DNA of 14,389 nucleotides from M55B120 sp964426155 (GCA_964426155.1 CAYROY010000099.1:1-14389); one strand, 5' to 3'. Shown: positions 1-6,419, numbered from the stretch's first letter. Program-made: numbers and translations. The notes: generated by a model from the letters alone, not told the origin.

Positions 1-723
1 CTGGCGCTTCCCAAACCGGACTATACCATAAGTATAAAAAAACTTGATTCCTTTACGGATTATTCAGTGAACCGTAGGGAATGGTTCTATCAATACTATG
101 AGATAACTAATCACGGAAATGTGATACTTGATCTTCAGCCTATAATTCTATGGATAAAGCTTAATCCGGAACACGAAGAGGAATGGGAACTATCTCCGAT
201 ATGGGAAGTCCATATCTGGAATCCCGAAACAGGCGAGTATCATTACTCCAATAAAAATATCTATGAGACATATATTTCTGACTATTGGAAAGTTGGTGGC
301 TATATGACAACTGAAGAAGAAACGACATATAGTACCGACGGCACCACAAAGACAGTTGTGGTCACAGAAACCATTCAGAAAACGGAAGAGACCGGTCTTA
401 ATCTTAAAAGGGTGATGACCACTTCAACTGTTACAACAAGAACCGAGACTGATCTGACTACTGGCACCACCACAATGACTACATCTGAGGATACTAACAC
501 AGAACTGGTGGAACCTGAAAAGGTAGGGACGCTCATAACGGGACTTGCCCCGAATGAAAAGATAAAGATAGGTGTGAAGATACAGAATATATCTGCTGCA
601 GACAATGAGGAGATAATAGTACACTTTCATTTTGCTCCAGTAGATTGTGACGGATATTTCTACACTGACGAGGAAGTCTCAACACTGGATATCTACTGCA
701 AAAGCAGCGACAGGAACCCATAG
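1..723 (+). CDS. Hypothetical Thr-rich protein, 3' part only
   Basis: The reading frame is open from base 1, so the GTG at position 67 is internal and the gene starts outside the window; 240 residues are visible before the TAG at 721-723. I do not recognise the family. What can be seen: an N-terminal stretch rich in Trp, Tyr and beta-forming residues, with phrases such as YEITNHGNVILDL and HIWNPETGEYH. A Thr/Val/Glu-rich, alternating-residue segment (about window bases 301-525) follows, then an 'LAPNEKIKIGVKIQN' type beta-sandwich stretch. 'Ends in -NP' with no membrane helix or sorting signal. The composition suggests an extracytoplasmic beta-sandwich (CARDB/DUF11-like) domain, which is inference; no signal peptide can be assessed because the 5' end is missing. 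It is followed 85 bases later by grpE, with no obvious functional link. Confidence 0.75.
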   Translation: MALPKPDYTISIKKLDSFTDYSVNRREWFYQYYEITNHGNVILDLQPIILWIKLNPEHEEEWELSPIWEVHIWNPETGEYHYSNKNIYETYISDYWKVGGYMTTEEETTYSTDGTTKTVVVTETIQKTEETGLNLKRVMTTSTVTTRTETDLTTGTTTMTTSEDTNTELVEPEKVGTLITGLAPNEKIKIGVKIQNISAADNEEIIVHFHFAPVDCDGYFYTDEEVSTLDIYCKSSDRNP

Positions 724-733
724 ATTTTTTAGC

Positions 734-762
734 TTTTAAAAAGACACCTTCCTATATATAAT
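734..762 (+). promoter_or_regulatory. Possible sigma-70 promoter for grpE
   Basis: A perfect TATAAT at 757-762 is preceded at 17 bases by TTTTAA (734-739), a poor -35. It lies about 47 bases upstream of the grpE ATG. The region is AT-rich, so chance matches are easy. No CIRCE or other heat-shock operator is visible between 724 and 808. Confidence 0.35.
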
Positions 763-808
763 TAATGTATTTAATTTTTATCCTGTAGTGTGAAAGTGGT
801 GTAATATA

Positions 809-1471
809 ATGAAGAATGATAAATCAAGGCCTGGTAAGGGAAAGAATAATAATGATACTGGTAACCAACAGGATGATGAAATTATGCCTGATTTAGGGAT
901 ATTCGAAGAGAAGCTCCACGGGAATAAGAGAAGGGAGAAGAAGGGAACTCCGGAAAAAGGTATTACTGAAGAACTTGAAGTAGAAGAGCTCGAAAGTGAA
1001 ATAAAGGTCCTAAGGAATGAATTAAAGGAATATAAAAAAATTGAAGAAGAATACATTGACAGATTAAAAAGACTGCAGGCTGATTATGACAACTACAGAA
1101 AAAGGACTATAAAAGAGCATCTGGAACACATAAAGAGAGCAAATAAAGAATTGGTCTCAAAGCTACTTCCAATTCTGGATAATTTCGAGATGGCGCTGGA
1201 AGTGGGAGAGAAGCTGAAGGGGACAGGAGATGATTTCTATAAAGGGGTTAAGATGATATACGAAAACCTCCTGGAGCTTTTAAAAAAGGAAAACGTGACA
1301 GTAATAAAACCTGTTGGAAAAGAGTTTGATCCGCGTATATGTGAAGCAGCTGTAACGGAGCACGTAGATGATGTAGAAGAAGGAATGATACTGGAAGTTT
1401 TGAGAAAAGGTTATAAAATGGATGACTTTGTCATAAGGCCGGCCGTGGTCAAAGTCTGCAGAAAGAACTAG
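809..1471 (+). CDS. grpE: GrpE nucleotide exchange factor of DnaK
   Basis: GrpE is the cytosolic co-chaperone that releases ADP from DnaK in the heat-shock refolding cycle. The 220-residue protein shows the family layout. A charged disordered N-terminus (1-52) is followed by a long coiled-coil helix (about 55-115) containing LQADYDNYRKR (89-99), then LLPILDNFEMAL (119-130). The C-terminal beta domain carries GKEFDP (170-175), EAAV (179-182) and GYKMDDFVIRPAVV (201-214). Length is slightly above the usual 180-200 because of the N-terminal tail. The ATG is preceded by GTGGTG about 8-13 bases upstream, a weak Shine-Dalgarno match like that of nfnA. Unusually, neither dnaK nor dnaJ adjoins it: upstream is an unrelated hypothetical and downstream a 388-base gap. 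Identification is secure from motifs. Confidence 0.96.
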   Translation: MKNDKSRPGKGKNNNDTGNQQDDEIMPDLGIFEEKLHGNKRREKKGTPEKGITEELEVEELESEIKVLRNELKEYKKIEEEYIDRLKRLQADYDNYRKRTIKEHLEHIKRANKELVSKLLPILDNFEMALEVGEKLKGTGDDFYKGVKMIYENLLELLKKENVTVIKPVGKEFDPRICEAAVTEHVDDVEEGMILEVLRKGYKMDDFVIRPAVVKVCRKN

Positions 1472-1475
1472 TAAA

Positions 1476-1499
1476 GATTACAATCTTAAAATTGTAATT
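1476..1499. terminator. AT-only inverted repeat after grpE, possible weak terminator
   Basis: ATTACAAT (1477-1484) and ATTGTAAT (1491-1498) are perfect inverted arms around a 6-base loop, extended by one G-T pair, starting 5 bases after the grpE stop. Only one G-C pair is in the stem and the following tract is TATTTAAAA rather than a clean U-run, so termination would be weak. It could instead be a protein-binding palindrome. Confidence 0.35.
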
Positions 1500-1801
1500 A
1501 TTTAAAATGCAGTCCGGATCTACCCAATAATTCAGGTCAGGCAGAAGAGAAGGAAAGACAGGACTTAAAGCAAAGGTTTATTCCCAGAATATTCATCTGG
1601 TTGTATTTTAACTCTTGATCATAATGATCTTAATAATATTTCTGTTAAGTATTTTAATTAAAGCGTGACAATACCTTATATCATATGTCCTACAGCGAAA
1701 ACGCCAGTATATGGTTCTGGAAAATCTCTACTCTTTGACTCTTTATCTTTTTTACTGGATTGCTGAAAAAAATAGCTTTAAAATTAATTGAATTTGTGGT
1801 A

Positions 1802-1828
1802 AAAGATTGATAATTTTGATCAATTTTT
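1802..1828. promoter_or_regulatory. Inverted repeat upstream of nfnA, Fur-box-like
   Basis: ATTGAT (1806-1811) and ATCAAT (1819-1824) form a perfect inverted repeat, extendable to about 10 pairs with AAAG and TTTT flanks, ending 35 bases before the nfnA start. Read as a 7-1-7 site, TGATAAT-T-TTGATCA (1808-1822) matches the classic Fur heptamer pair (TGATAATnATTATCA) fully in the left half and 5 of 7 in the right. It could alternatively fold as a weak hairpin with a T-run. Function is inferred only. Confidence 0.35.
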
Positions 1829-1859
1829 ATAAGCGAAATTTAGAGATTGGTGGTCTCTT

Positions 1860-2723
1860 TTGTTTAAAATAATATCAAAAAGGGAGCTTGCTCCCGGTAT
1901 TACCAGGTTTGATGTGGAAGCTATGCTGGTTGCAAGGAAAGCCCGTCCGGGACAATTTGTGATAATAAGGATCCGTGAAGGTGGTGAGAGGATCCCGCTT
2001 ACAATCGCAGCTTACGACAGGGGAAAAGGTATTATTTCACTTGTATCATTAAGAGTCGGAAAATCTACTGCACTGCTCGAAGGTCTAAGAAAGGGTGATA
2101 ATATACTGGATCTGGTAGGTCCACTTGGGAACCCCTCTGAAATAAAAAATTTTGGAAGGGTTATATGTGTCGGAGGAGGAGCCGGTATTGCTCCTGTACT
2201 TCCTATTGCAGGGGCATTAAAAGATGCCGGTAATCACATAATATCTATAATAGGGTCAAAGACAGAAGGAATGCTGATACTCGAGGATGAAATGCGTTCT
2301 GTATCAGATGAATTATATATATGCACCGATGACGGTTCTCTCGGATATAAAGGGTTTGTCTCGGGTTTTCTGGAGGAATACCTGATAAAAAATTTAATAG
2401 ATGGGAAAAAGAATAAGACCAATGTAGACAGATGCATTGCAATCGGTCCTGCGGTGATGATGGCGTCAGTTGCAAAGGTGACAAAAAAATTCAGTCTAAA
2501 GACCATCGTATCACTAAACTCTATAATGGTGGATGGTACAGGAATGTGCGGGGCGTGCAGGGTAGAAGTCGGGGGTGAGACAAAATTCGTTTGCGTTGAT
2601 GGACCAGAATTTGATGGGCATCAGGTAAACTTTGATCTTCTTATGTCCAGACAGAGAATATACTGCAGGCAAGAAGAAACCTGCTATGACCTATATAAGG
2701 AAGAATGCAAGCATAAAAAATAA
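1860..2723 (+). CDS. nfnA: NfnA: small (FAD, [2Fe-2S]) subunit of NADH-dependent ferredoxin:NADP+ oxidoreductase
   Basis: This is a PyrK/sulfide-dehydrogenase-beta-like ferredoxin reductase subunit. In NfnAB it exchanges electrons with NAD(H), while the partner handles NADPH and ferredoxin by flavin-based bifurcation. The 287 residues show an FAD-binding barrel (1-95, with ARPGQF at 28-33), a nucleotide-binding GGGAGIAP motif (105-112), and a C-terminal cluster domain. There, Cys230-x2-Cys233-x11-Cys245, preceded by Asp225, fits the Cys3/Asp [2Fe-2S] site known in this family (the exact Asp is my assignment). The start is TTG; GGTGG at 1849-1853 lies 6 bases upstream, and the N-terminus 'MFKIISKRELAPG' matches the family's usual start. 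The next gene, 42 bases downstream, encodes the large subunit, so an operon is very likely. Alone it could be mistaken for PyrK, but there is no pyrD here. Confidence 0.92.
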   Translation: MFKIISKRELAPGITRFDVEAMLVARKARPGQFVIIRIREGGERIPLTIAAYDRGKGIISLVSLRVGKSTALLEGLRKGDNILDLVGPLGNPSEIKNFGRVICVGGGAGIAPVLPIAGALKDAGNHIISIIGSKTEGMLILEDEMRSVSDELYICTDDGSLGYKGFVSGFLEEYLIKNLIDGKKNKTNVDRCIAIGPAVMMASVAKVTKKFSLKTIVSLNSIMVDGTGMCGACRVEVGGETKFVCVDGPEFDGHQVNFDLLMSRQRIYCRQEETCYDLYKEECKHKK

Positions 2724-2765
2724 TTTTCCAGGCAGGCTTAAATTTTTATTCATGAAAGGTTTGTA

Positions 2766-4214
2766 ATGGCTGATAAAAGTGAGAGCAATAAGAAAAGGAC
2801 AAAAAAAGTAAGAATACCCAGGACATCCATGCCCGAACAGGATCCGGAGGTAAGGAAAAAAAATTTTAAAGAAGTGGGAACCGGCTATACCGAGGAGCAA
2901 GCTCTTTTAGAGGCTTCCAGATGCATTCAATGTAAAAATCCAACATGCATCAGCGGATGCCCGGTTGAAATAGATATAAAGAGTTTTATAAAATTAATAA
3001 CTGAAAAGAAATTTAATGAAGCTCTGGAAAAGATAAGGGAAAAGAATACACTGCCTGCAGTCTGCGGCAGGGTGTGTCCGCAGGAAGACCAGTGTGAAAA
3101 AGAATGTATACTGGGGATAAAGTACGAACCTGTAGCAATAGGCAGACTTGAACGCTATGTTGCAGACAGGGAACTAAAAAGACTTGTTGAACAGGGAGAG
3201 GAATGTATATACTCAGAGGTTACACGTAAATGTACAAAAGAAATGGTTGCTATAGTAGGGTCCGGGCCTGCAGGTCTGACCTGTGCAGCCGAACTCTCTA
3301 AAAAAGGATACAGGGTGACAATTTTTGAAGCCCTTCATAAAGCTGGCGGGGTCCTGGTTTACGGAATACCAGAATTTAGACTTCCAAAGGATATTGTACA
3401 GAAGGAAATAGATTATCTAAAATCAATGGATGTGAATATTAGTGTCAATACAGTAATTGGTAAGACACTGACAGTGGAGGATCTATTCAATGAAGGTTTT
3501 AAAGCTATATTTATATCTACAGGTGCGGGTCTCCCACATTTTATGGGAATTCCAGGTGAGAACCTAAATGGTGTTTACTCAGCAAATGAATATCTGACAA
3601 GATCAAACCTTATGAAAGCATATAAATTTCCAGAGTGTGATACACCGATAATCAGAGGTAAGAGTGTGGCCGTGGTCGGTGGTGGAAATGTAGCTATGGA
3701 TTCTGCAAGGACAGCGCTGAGACTTGGTGCAGATCATGTATACCTTATCTACAGAAGAGGAGAGGCTGAAATGCCTGCAAGAAATGAGGAAATAAAGCAT
3801 GCTATAGAAGAAGGTATAGATTTTAAATTATTAAATAATCCAGTAGAAATCAAAGGAAAGGATGGTTGGGTCGATAAGATCAGATTAATCAAGATGAAAC
3901 TTGGTGAGCCAGACCAGTCCGGCAGAAGGAGGCCTGTACCCATAAGTGGATCTGAATATGACATAGAGGTAGATGTGGTCATAATGGCCATAGGCCAGGG
4001 TCCAAATCCCCTGCTTACTTCCAGAATAAAAGGCCTGAAATTGAATTCTAGAGGATATATAGACGCTGATCCCGAGACAGGCAAAACATCGCTAAAAGGG
4101 GTCTTTGCAGGGGGTGATATAGTCACCGGAGCGGCAACAGTTATACTTGCTATGGGGGCTGGAAGAAAAGCTGCAAAAAATATTGATAAGTACATACAGA
4201 CAGACAAATGGTAG
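2766..4214 (+). CDS. nfnB: NfnB: large subunit of NADH-dependent ferredoxin:NADP+ oxidoreductase (GltD-like)
   Basis: This is a glutamate-synthase-small-subunit-like flavoprotein, 482 residues. The N-terminal ferredoxin-like part has Cys53-x2-Cys56-x4-Cys61-x3-Cys65 and Cys100-x3-Cys104-x5-Cys110-x3-Cys114, enough ligands for two [4Fe-4S] clusters. An FAD Rossmann motif GSGPAG (165-170) and an NADPH Rossmann motif GGGNVA (305-310) follow. The C-terminal GVFAGGDIVTGAATVI (445-460) is the second FAD-contact signature of this family. Many databases label such proteins 'gltA, NADPH-dependent glutamate synthase'. The tandem with an NfnA-type subunit and the absence of a glutamate synthase large subunit make NfnB the better call. 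ATG start, with AAAGG about 6 bases upstream. The complex is cytosolic and links NADH, NADPH and reduced ferredoxin pools in anaerobes. Confidence 0.92.
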   Translation: MADKSESNKKRTKKVRIPRTSMPEQDPEVRKKNFKEVGTGYTEEQALLEASRCIQCKNPTCISGCPVEIDIKSFIKLITEKKFNEALEKIREKNTLPAVCGRVCPQEDQCEKECILGIKYEPVAIGRLERYVADRELKRLVEQGEECIYSEVTRKCTKEMVAIVGSGPAGLTCAAELSKKGYRVTIFEALHKAGGVLVYGIPEFRLPKDIVQKEIDYLKSMDVNISVNTVIGKTLTVEDLFNEGFKAIFISTGAGLPHFMGIPGENLNGVYSANEYLTRSNLMKAYKFPECDTPIIRGKSVAVVGGGNVAMDSARTALRLGADHVYLIYRRGEAEMPARNEEIKHAIEEGIDFKLLNNPVEIKGKDGWVDKIRLIKMKLGEPDQSGRRRPVPISGSEYDIEVDVVIMAIGQGPNPLLTSRIKGLKLNSRGYIDADPETGKTSLKGVFAGGDIVTGAATVILAMGAGRKAAKNIDKYIQTDKW

Positions 4215-4323
4215 AAATAATTTTATCATATTGATTTGAATTATATGGTTTCATTTTCCTAAAAAGTGGTAAAAATAATAATTAAACTGACAGAGTTGGG
4301 TTTAAGTCAGGTGATTTCTCGGA

Positions 4324-4350
4324 TTGACGTCAGCAGGAAAATAGGATAAT
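4324..4350 (+). promoter_or_regulatory. Candidate promoter of the Fur-family gene
   Basis: TTGACG (4324-4329) and GATAAT (4345-4350) are separated by 15 bases, shorter than the ideal 17. A palindrome (4359-4376) lies immediately downstream, so repression of its own gene is plausible. No better promoter is visible between nfnB and this gene. Confidence 0.4.
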
Positions 4351-4358
4351 ATTGATAA

Positions 4359-4376
4359 TAGTAACAATTATTACTA
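4359..4376. promoter_or_regulatory. Palindrome, candidate autoregulatory operator
   Basis: TAGTAACAATTATTACTA is an 18-base inverted repeat with a single mismatched pair (C4365/A4370). It sits 9 bases after a candidate -10 and 55 bases before the regulator's ATG. Fur-family genes are commonly autoregulated through AT-rich palindromes in this position. Binding by the adjacent protein is inference. Confidence 0.45.
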
Positions 4377-4430
4377 ACATTTAGAGAATCCTGGTTCAAA
4401 TAATAAATAACAAAGTACAGGGTAATTGAT

Positions 4431-4949
4431 ATGTCTAAAGTCAATAATGATATTGAGGAGAGGGAAAGAGAAAAGTTTTACGAAGACAGGATTGCAAGCT
4501 CCGGTTTTAAAATAACTAAACCCAGGGATATAATAATCAAAGTTTTATCCAGGTCTTCAAAACTCATGACTGCCGATGATATTTATCTTGAAGTAAAAAA
4601 AGAGGATCCTGCAGTAGGAGTTGCAACAGTTTATAGAACAGTGGAGCTTCTGACCAGATTAAAAATAGTATGCAGAATAATACTGGGCAGTGGACGTTCT
4701 TATTATATGCTTTCCAGAGAGTGTGCAAGAGAAACGTTCATTTATATGATATGTGACAATTGTAAAAAGATTATAACAAACAACAAATGTCTTAATAGTG
4801 CTGTAAAGGTAAGGTTGAAAGAAAATGCAGAAGAATCTATACTTAAGAATTGCAATCTGAAAATTGATAATTATCAGATACTTTTTACAGGCCTCTGTGA
4901 TGAATGTAGGAAAGCAATGGAAGAACAGAAAAAAGCAGCAGATAGTTAA
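4431..4949 (+). CDS. Fur-superfamily transcriptional regulator lacking all histidines
   Basis: The protein has 172 residues. The N-terminal winged helix fits the Fur superfamily well: GFKITKPRDIIIKVL (25-39), MTADDIYLEVK (46-56) and the recognition-helix signature GVATVYRTVELL (63-74). The dimerisation half keeps both structural CxxC pairs, Cys108/Cys111 and Cys156/Cys159, which hold zinc in PerR- and Zur-like members. It contains no histidine at all, so the usual His-rich regulatory site (HHHxHxxC before the first CxxC, the His in 'gHltaeeiy', and the C-terminal 'sHrle') is absent; the aligned segments read RETFIYMIC, KLMTADD and DNYQILF. Four extra cysteines are present (81, 98, 120, 141). 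Metal sensing through the classic sites is therefore unlikely; a thiol/redox or other input is possible. ATG start with a weak GGGTA Shine-Dalgarno. It cannot be assigned to Fur, Zur or PerR specifically. Confidence 0.85.
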   Translation: MSKVNNDIEEREREKFYEDRIASSGFKITKPRDIIIKVLSRSSKLMTADDIYLEVKKEDPAVGVATVYRTVELLTRLKIVCRIILGSGRSYYMLSRECARETFIYMICDNCKKIITNNKCLNSAVKVRLKENAEESILKNCNLKIDNYQILFTGLCDECRKAMEEQKKAADS

Positions 4950-5047
4950 ATCCTGTTGCCCGCAATATTCAGTTAAACACTTTAAAATCTTTAAATTTCT
5001 CTAAAAATCTTCTTGCAAAGATAAAATTAATCTGTTACATTCTCCCC

Positions 5048-5075
5048 TTGACAATAATTTTTTACCCTATATAAT
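5048..5075 (+). promoter_or_regulatory. Near-consensus sigma-70 promoter of folD
   Basis: TTGACA (5048-5053) and TATAAT (5070-5075) are both perfect hexamers with a 16-base spacer, the best promoter in the window. Transcription should start near 5082, giving a leader of about 100 bases that contains a 19-bp palindrome and a small hairpin. Confidence 0.8.
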
Positions 5076-5094
5076 ATAGAAATTAGATAGGATA

Positions 5095-5113
5095 AATAAT
5101 AATCATTATTATT
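5095..5113. promoter_or_regulatory. Perfect 9-1-9 palindrome, Fur/PerR-box-like operator in the folD leader
   Basis: AATAATAATCATTATTATT has two perfect 9-base arms around a central C. Its 7-1-7 core, TAATAATCATTATTA, matches the PerR consensus TTATAATnATTATAA at 6 of 7 positions in each arm. It also resembles the 19-bp Fur box. It lies at about +13 to +31 relative to the predicted start, a position where a bound repressor would block transcription. The gene immediately upstream encodes a Fur-family protein. The sequence is low-complexity, so chance cannot be excluded. Confidence 0.5.
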
Positions 5114-5122
5114 ATCAATAAG

Positions 5123-5138
5123 TTTCAGCTTACTGAAA
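5123..5138 (+). promoter_or_regulatory. Small hairpin in the folD leader
   Basis: TTTCAG (5123-5128) pairs with CTGAAA (5133-5138) around the tetraloop CTTA, between the palindrome and the folD Shine-Dalgarno (GGAG, 5171-5174). It does not match a folate (THF) riboswitch that I can recognise, and it has no following U-run. Confidence 0.3.
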
Positions 5139-5182
5139 AGCATATAAGAGAAATCTGATACTTTTAAATTGGAGTGAGTTAA

Positions 5183-6301
5183 ATGGCAACAATAATAGAT
5201 GGAAAGCAGATAGCCGAAGACATAAAAAATGAAATAAAGAATGAGATAATAGAATATGAAAAGAAAAATGGTTTAAGACCGGGTCTGGGTGTCATCCTTG
5301 TTGGTGAAAACCCTGCTTCCAAAGTTTATGTAAACAGCAAGGCAAAAGCATGTGAACAGGTGGGAATATATTCAGAAACTATAAAAATGGATGATACTGT
5401 TGAAACAGTCGATATTTTAATGGAAATAGAAAAACTTAATAAGAGGCCGGATATACACGGGATTCTTGTCCAACTTCCTCTTCCCGGGCAGATAGATGTA
5501 AGAATGGTGCTGGAATCTATTGCTCCAGAAAAAGATGTAGATGGTTTCCATCCAATGAATATGGGAAGTCTGGTAGCAAAACAGGATTTTCTTGTTCCCG
5601 CGACGCCTGCAGGGATAATGGAGATGCTCAAAAGATACAATATCCCCATGAAAGGTAAAGATGTTACTGTAGTAGGGCACAGTGAGATAGTCGGCAAACC
5701 AATGAGCCTGCTTTTTCTGAATGAATGGGCCACGCCGACAATCTGCCACATTGAAACTAAAGAACTTAAATCACATACTATAGGAGCAGACATACTGGTA
5801 GTGGCGGCAGGTGTTCCATATCTTATAAAAGAGGATATGGTTAAGGAGGGTGCAGTAGTCATAGATGTTGGTATTAACAGGATTACAATAGAAAAAGCGG
5901 GGCCGGAACTTCTGAAATGGCGTAGAGAAGATTTTGATAAAAAGGGCGCCACTTTAATAGGTGATGTAGATTTTGTAAATGTAGAACCGAAAGCTTCATA
6001 CATTACTCCTGTACCAGGCGGAGTAGGTCCAATGACAATTGCCATGTTGCTTTCGAATACTTTAAAACTGGCACGAAAAGCAGTAAGGAGGGAAAAAGAG
6101 ATGAAAGAATGTCTGGGAGAGTTTAAAGACATGAGTAAAGATGAAGTCATTGATGCTTATGATGATATGGTAGAGAAACTCTTTGCTAGGATCAACGAAA
6201 TGCAGGATGAGATCGACAGTTTAAAAAGAGAAACAGGCGGAAATGGAAGACCTGCAAGAGTTGATGCAAAAAAAGTCGAAGAAATGGTAAATGCAGAATA
6301 G
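5183..6301 (+). CDS. folD: FolD: methylene-THF dehydrogenase / methenyl-THF cyclohydrolase, with C-terminal extension
   Basis: FolD interconverts 5,10-methylene-, 5,10-methenyl- and 10-formyl-tetrahydrofolate in the cytosol, central to one-carbon supply and to the acetogenic methyl branch. Conserved sites: Tyr49-x3-Lys53 (catalytic lysine), QLPLP (97-101), KDVDG with Asp120 (117-121), the Rossmann segment VVGHSEIVGKP (163-173) and TPVPGGVGPMT (275-285). The usual family length is about 280-300; this protein has 372 residues. The extra part (about 303-372) is highly charged and helical, with a likely coiled coil at 315-350 (heptad-like DDMVEKLFARINEMQDEI), then a short Gly-containing linker and a terminal helix. 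Two residues usually tied to NADP 2'-phosphate binding differ: GRS is GHS, and the Ser of CHS is Ile (CHIE, 188-191), so NAD+ use is possible. ATG start with GGAG 8 bases upstream. Single-gene unit with its own promoter and terminator. Confidence 0.95.
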   Translation: MATIIDGKQIAEDIKNEIKNEIIEYEKKNGLRPGLGVILVGENPASKVYVNSKAKACEQVGIYSETIKMDDTVETVDILMEIEKLNKRPDIHGILVQLPLPGQIDVRMVLESIAPEKDVDGFHPMNMGSLVAKQDFLVPATPAGIMEMLKRYNIPMKGKDVTVVGHSEIVGKPMSLLFLNEWATPTICHIETKELKSHTIGADILVVAAGVPYLIKEDMVKEGAVVIDVGINRITIEKAGPELLKWRREDFDKKGATLIGDVDFVNVEPKASYITPVPGGVGPMTIAMLLSNTLKLARKAVRREKEMKECLGEFKDMSKDEVIDAYDDMVEKLFARINEMQDEIDSLKRETGGNGRPARVDAKKVEEMVNAE

Positions 6302-6419
6302 CAGTTTAACAAGCAGGGTTTTTCTATTAAGTAAAAAAATATAGGATAATGTTCAAATTAATATTAAAATAGTTGTGATCATTATTTAATATATTATAGT
6401 GATTTTATCTATTTATTTT

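Larger units (their letters stand above)
1472..1859. other. 388-base intergenic region without a recognisable gene
   Basis: No frame on either strand has a start codon followed by a convincing protein. It holds the inverted repeat after grpE (1476-1499) and the palindrome in front of nfnA (1802-1828). A short open stretch at about 1490-1615 would encode a peptide containing NNSGQAEEKERQD. This is reminiscent of the disordered tails of chaperones such as DnaK, but it has no start codon and no further similarity that I can see. A possible -35/-10 pair for nfnA, TTGAAT (1788-1793) with TAATTT (1811-1816) at 17 bases, is weak. Confidence 0.6.

Noticed and set aside
724..808. CIRCE heat-shock operator before grpE
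   Set aside because: No TTAGCACTC/GAGTGCTAA pair or similar inverted repeat is present.
805..810. TATAAT overlapping the grpE start codon as a promoter
   Set aside because: Transcription would start inside the coding region; a better placed TATAAT is at 757-762.
1490..1615. DnaK C-terminal pseudogene remnant
   Set aside because: Only a short NNSGQAEEKERQD-like peptide looks similar; there is no start codon, no EEVD/DAEF-type end and no further homology visible.
3749..4207. Minus-strand open frame of 152 codons
   Set aside because: It is the antisense of the NfnB C-terminal Rossmann region; no ribosome-binding site or plausible protein.
5326..6150. Long minus-strand open frame of 274 codons
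   Set aside because: It lies wholly opposite folD, whose motifs are unmistakable; the minus-strand product is Ser/Thr/Pro-rich shadow sequence with no recognisable domain.
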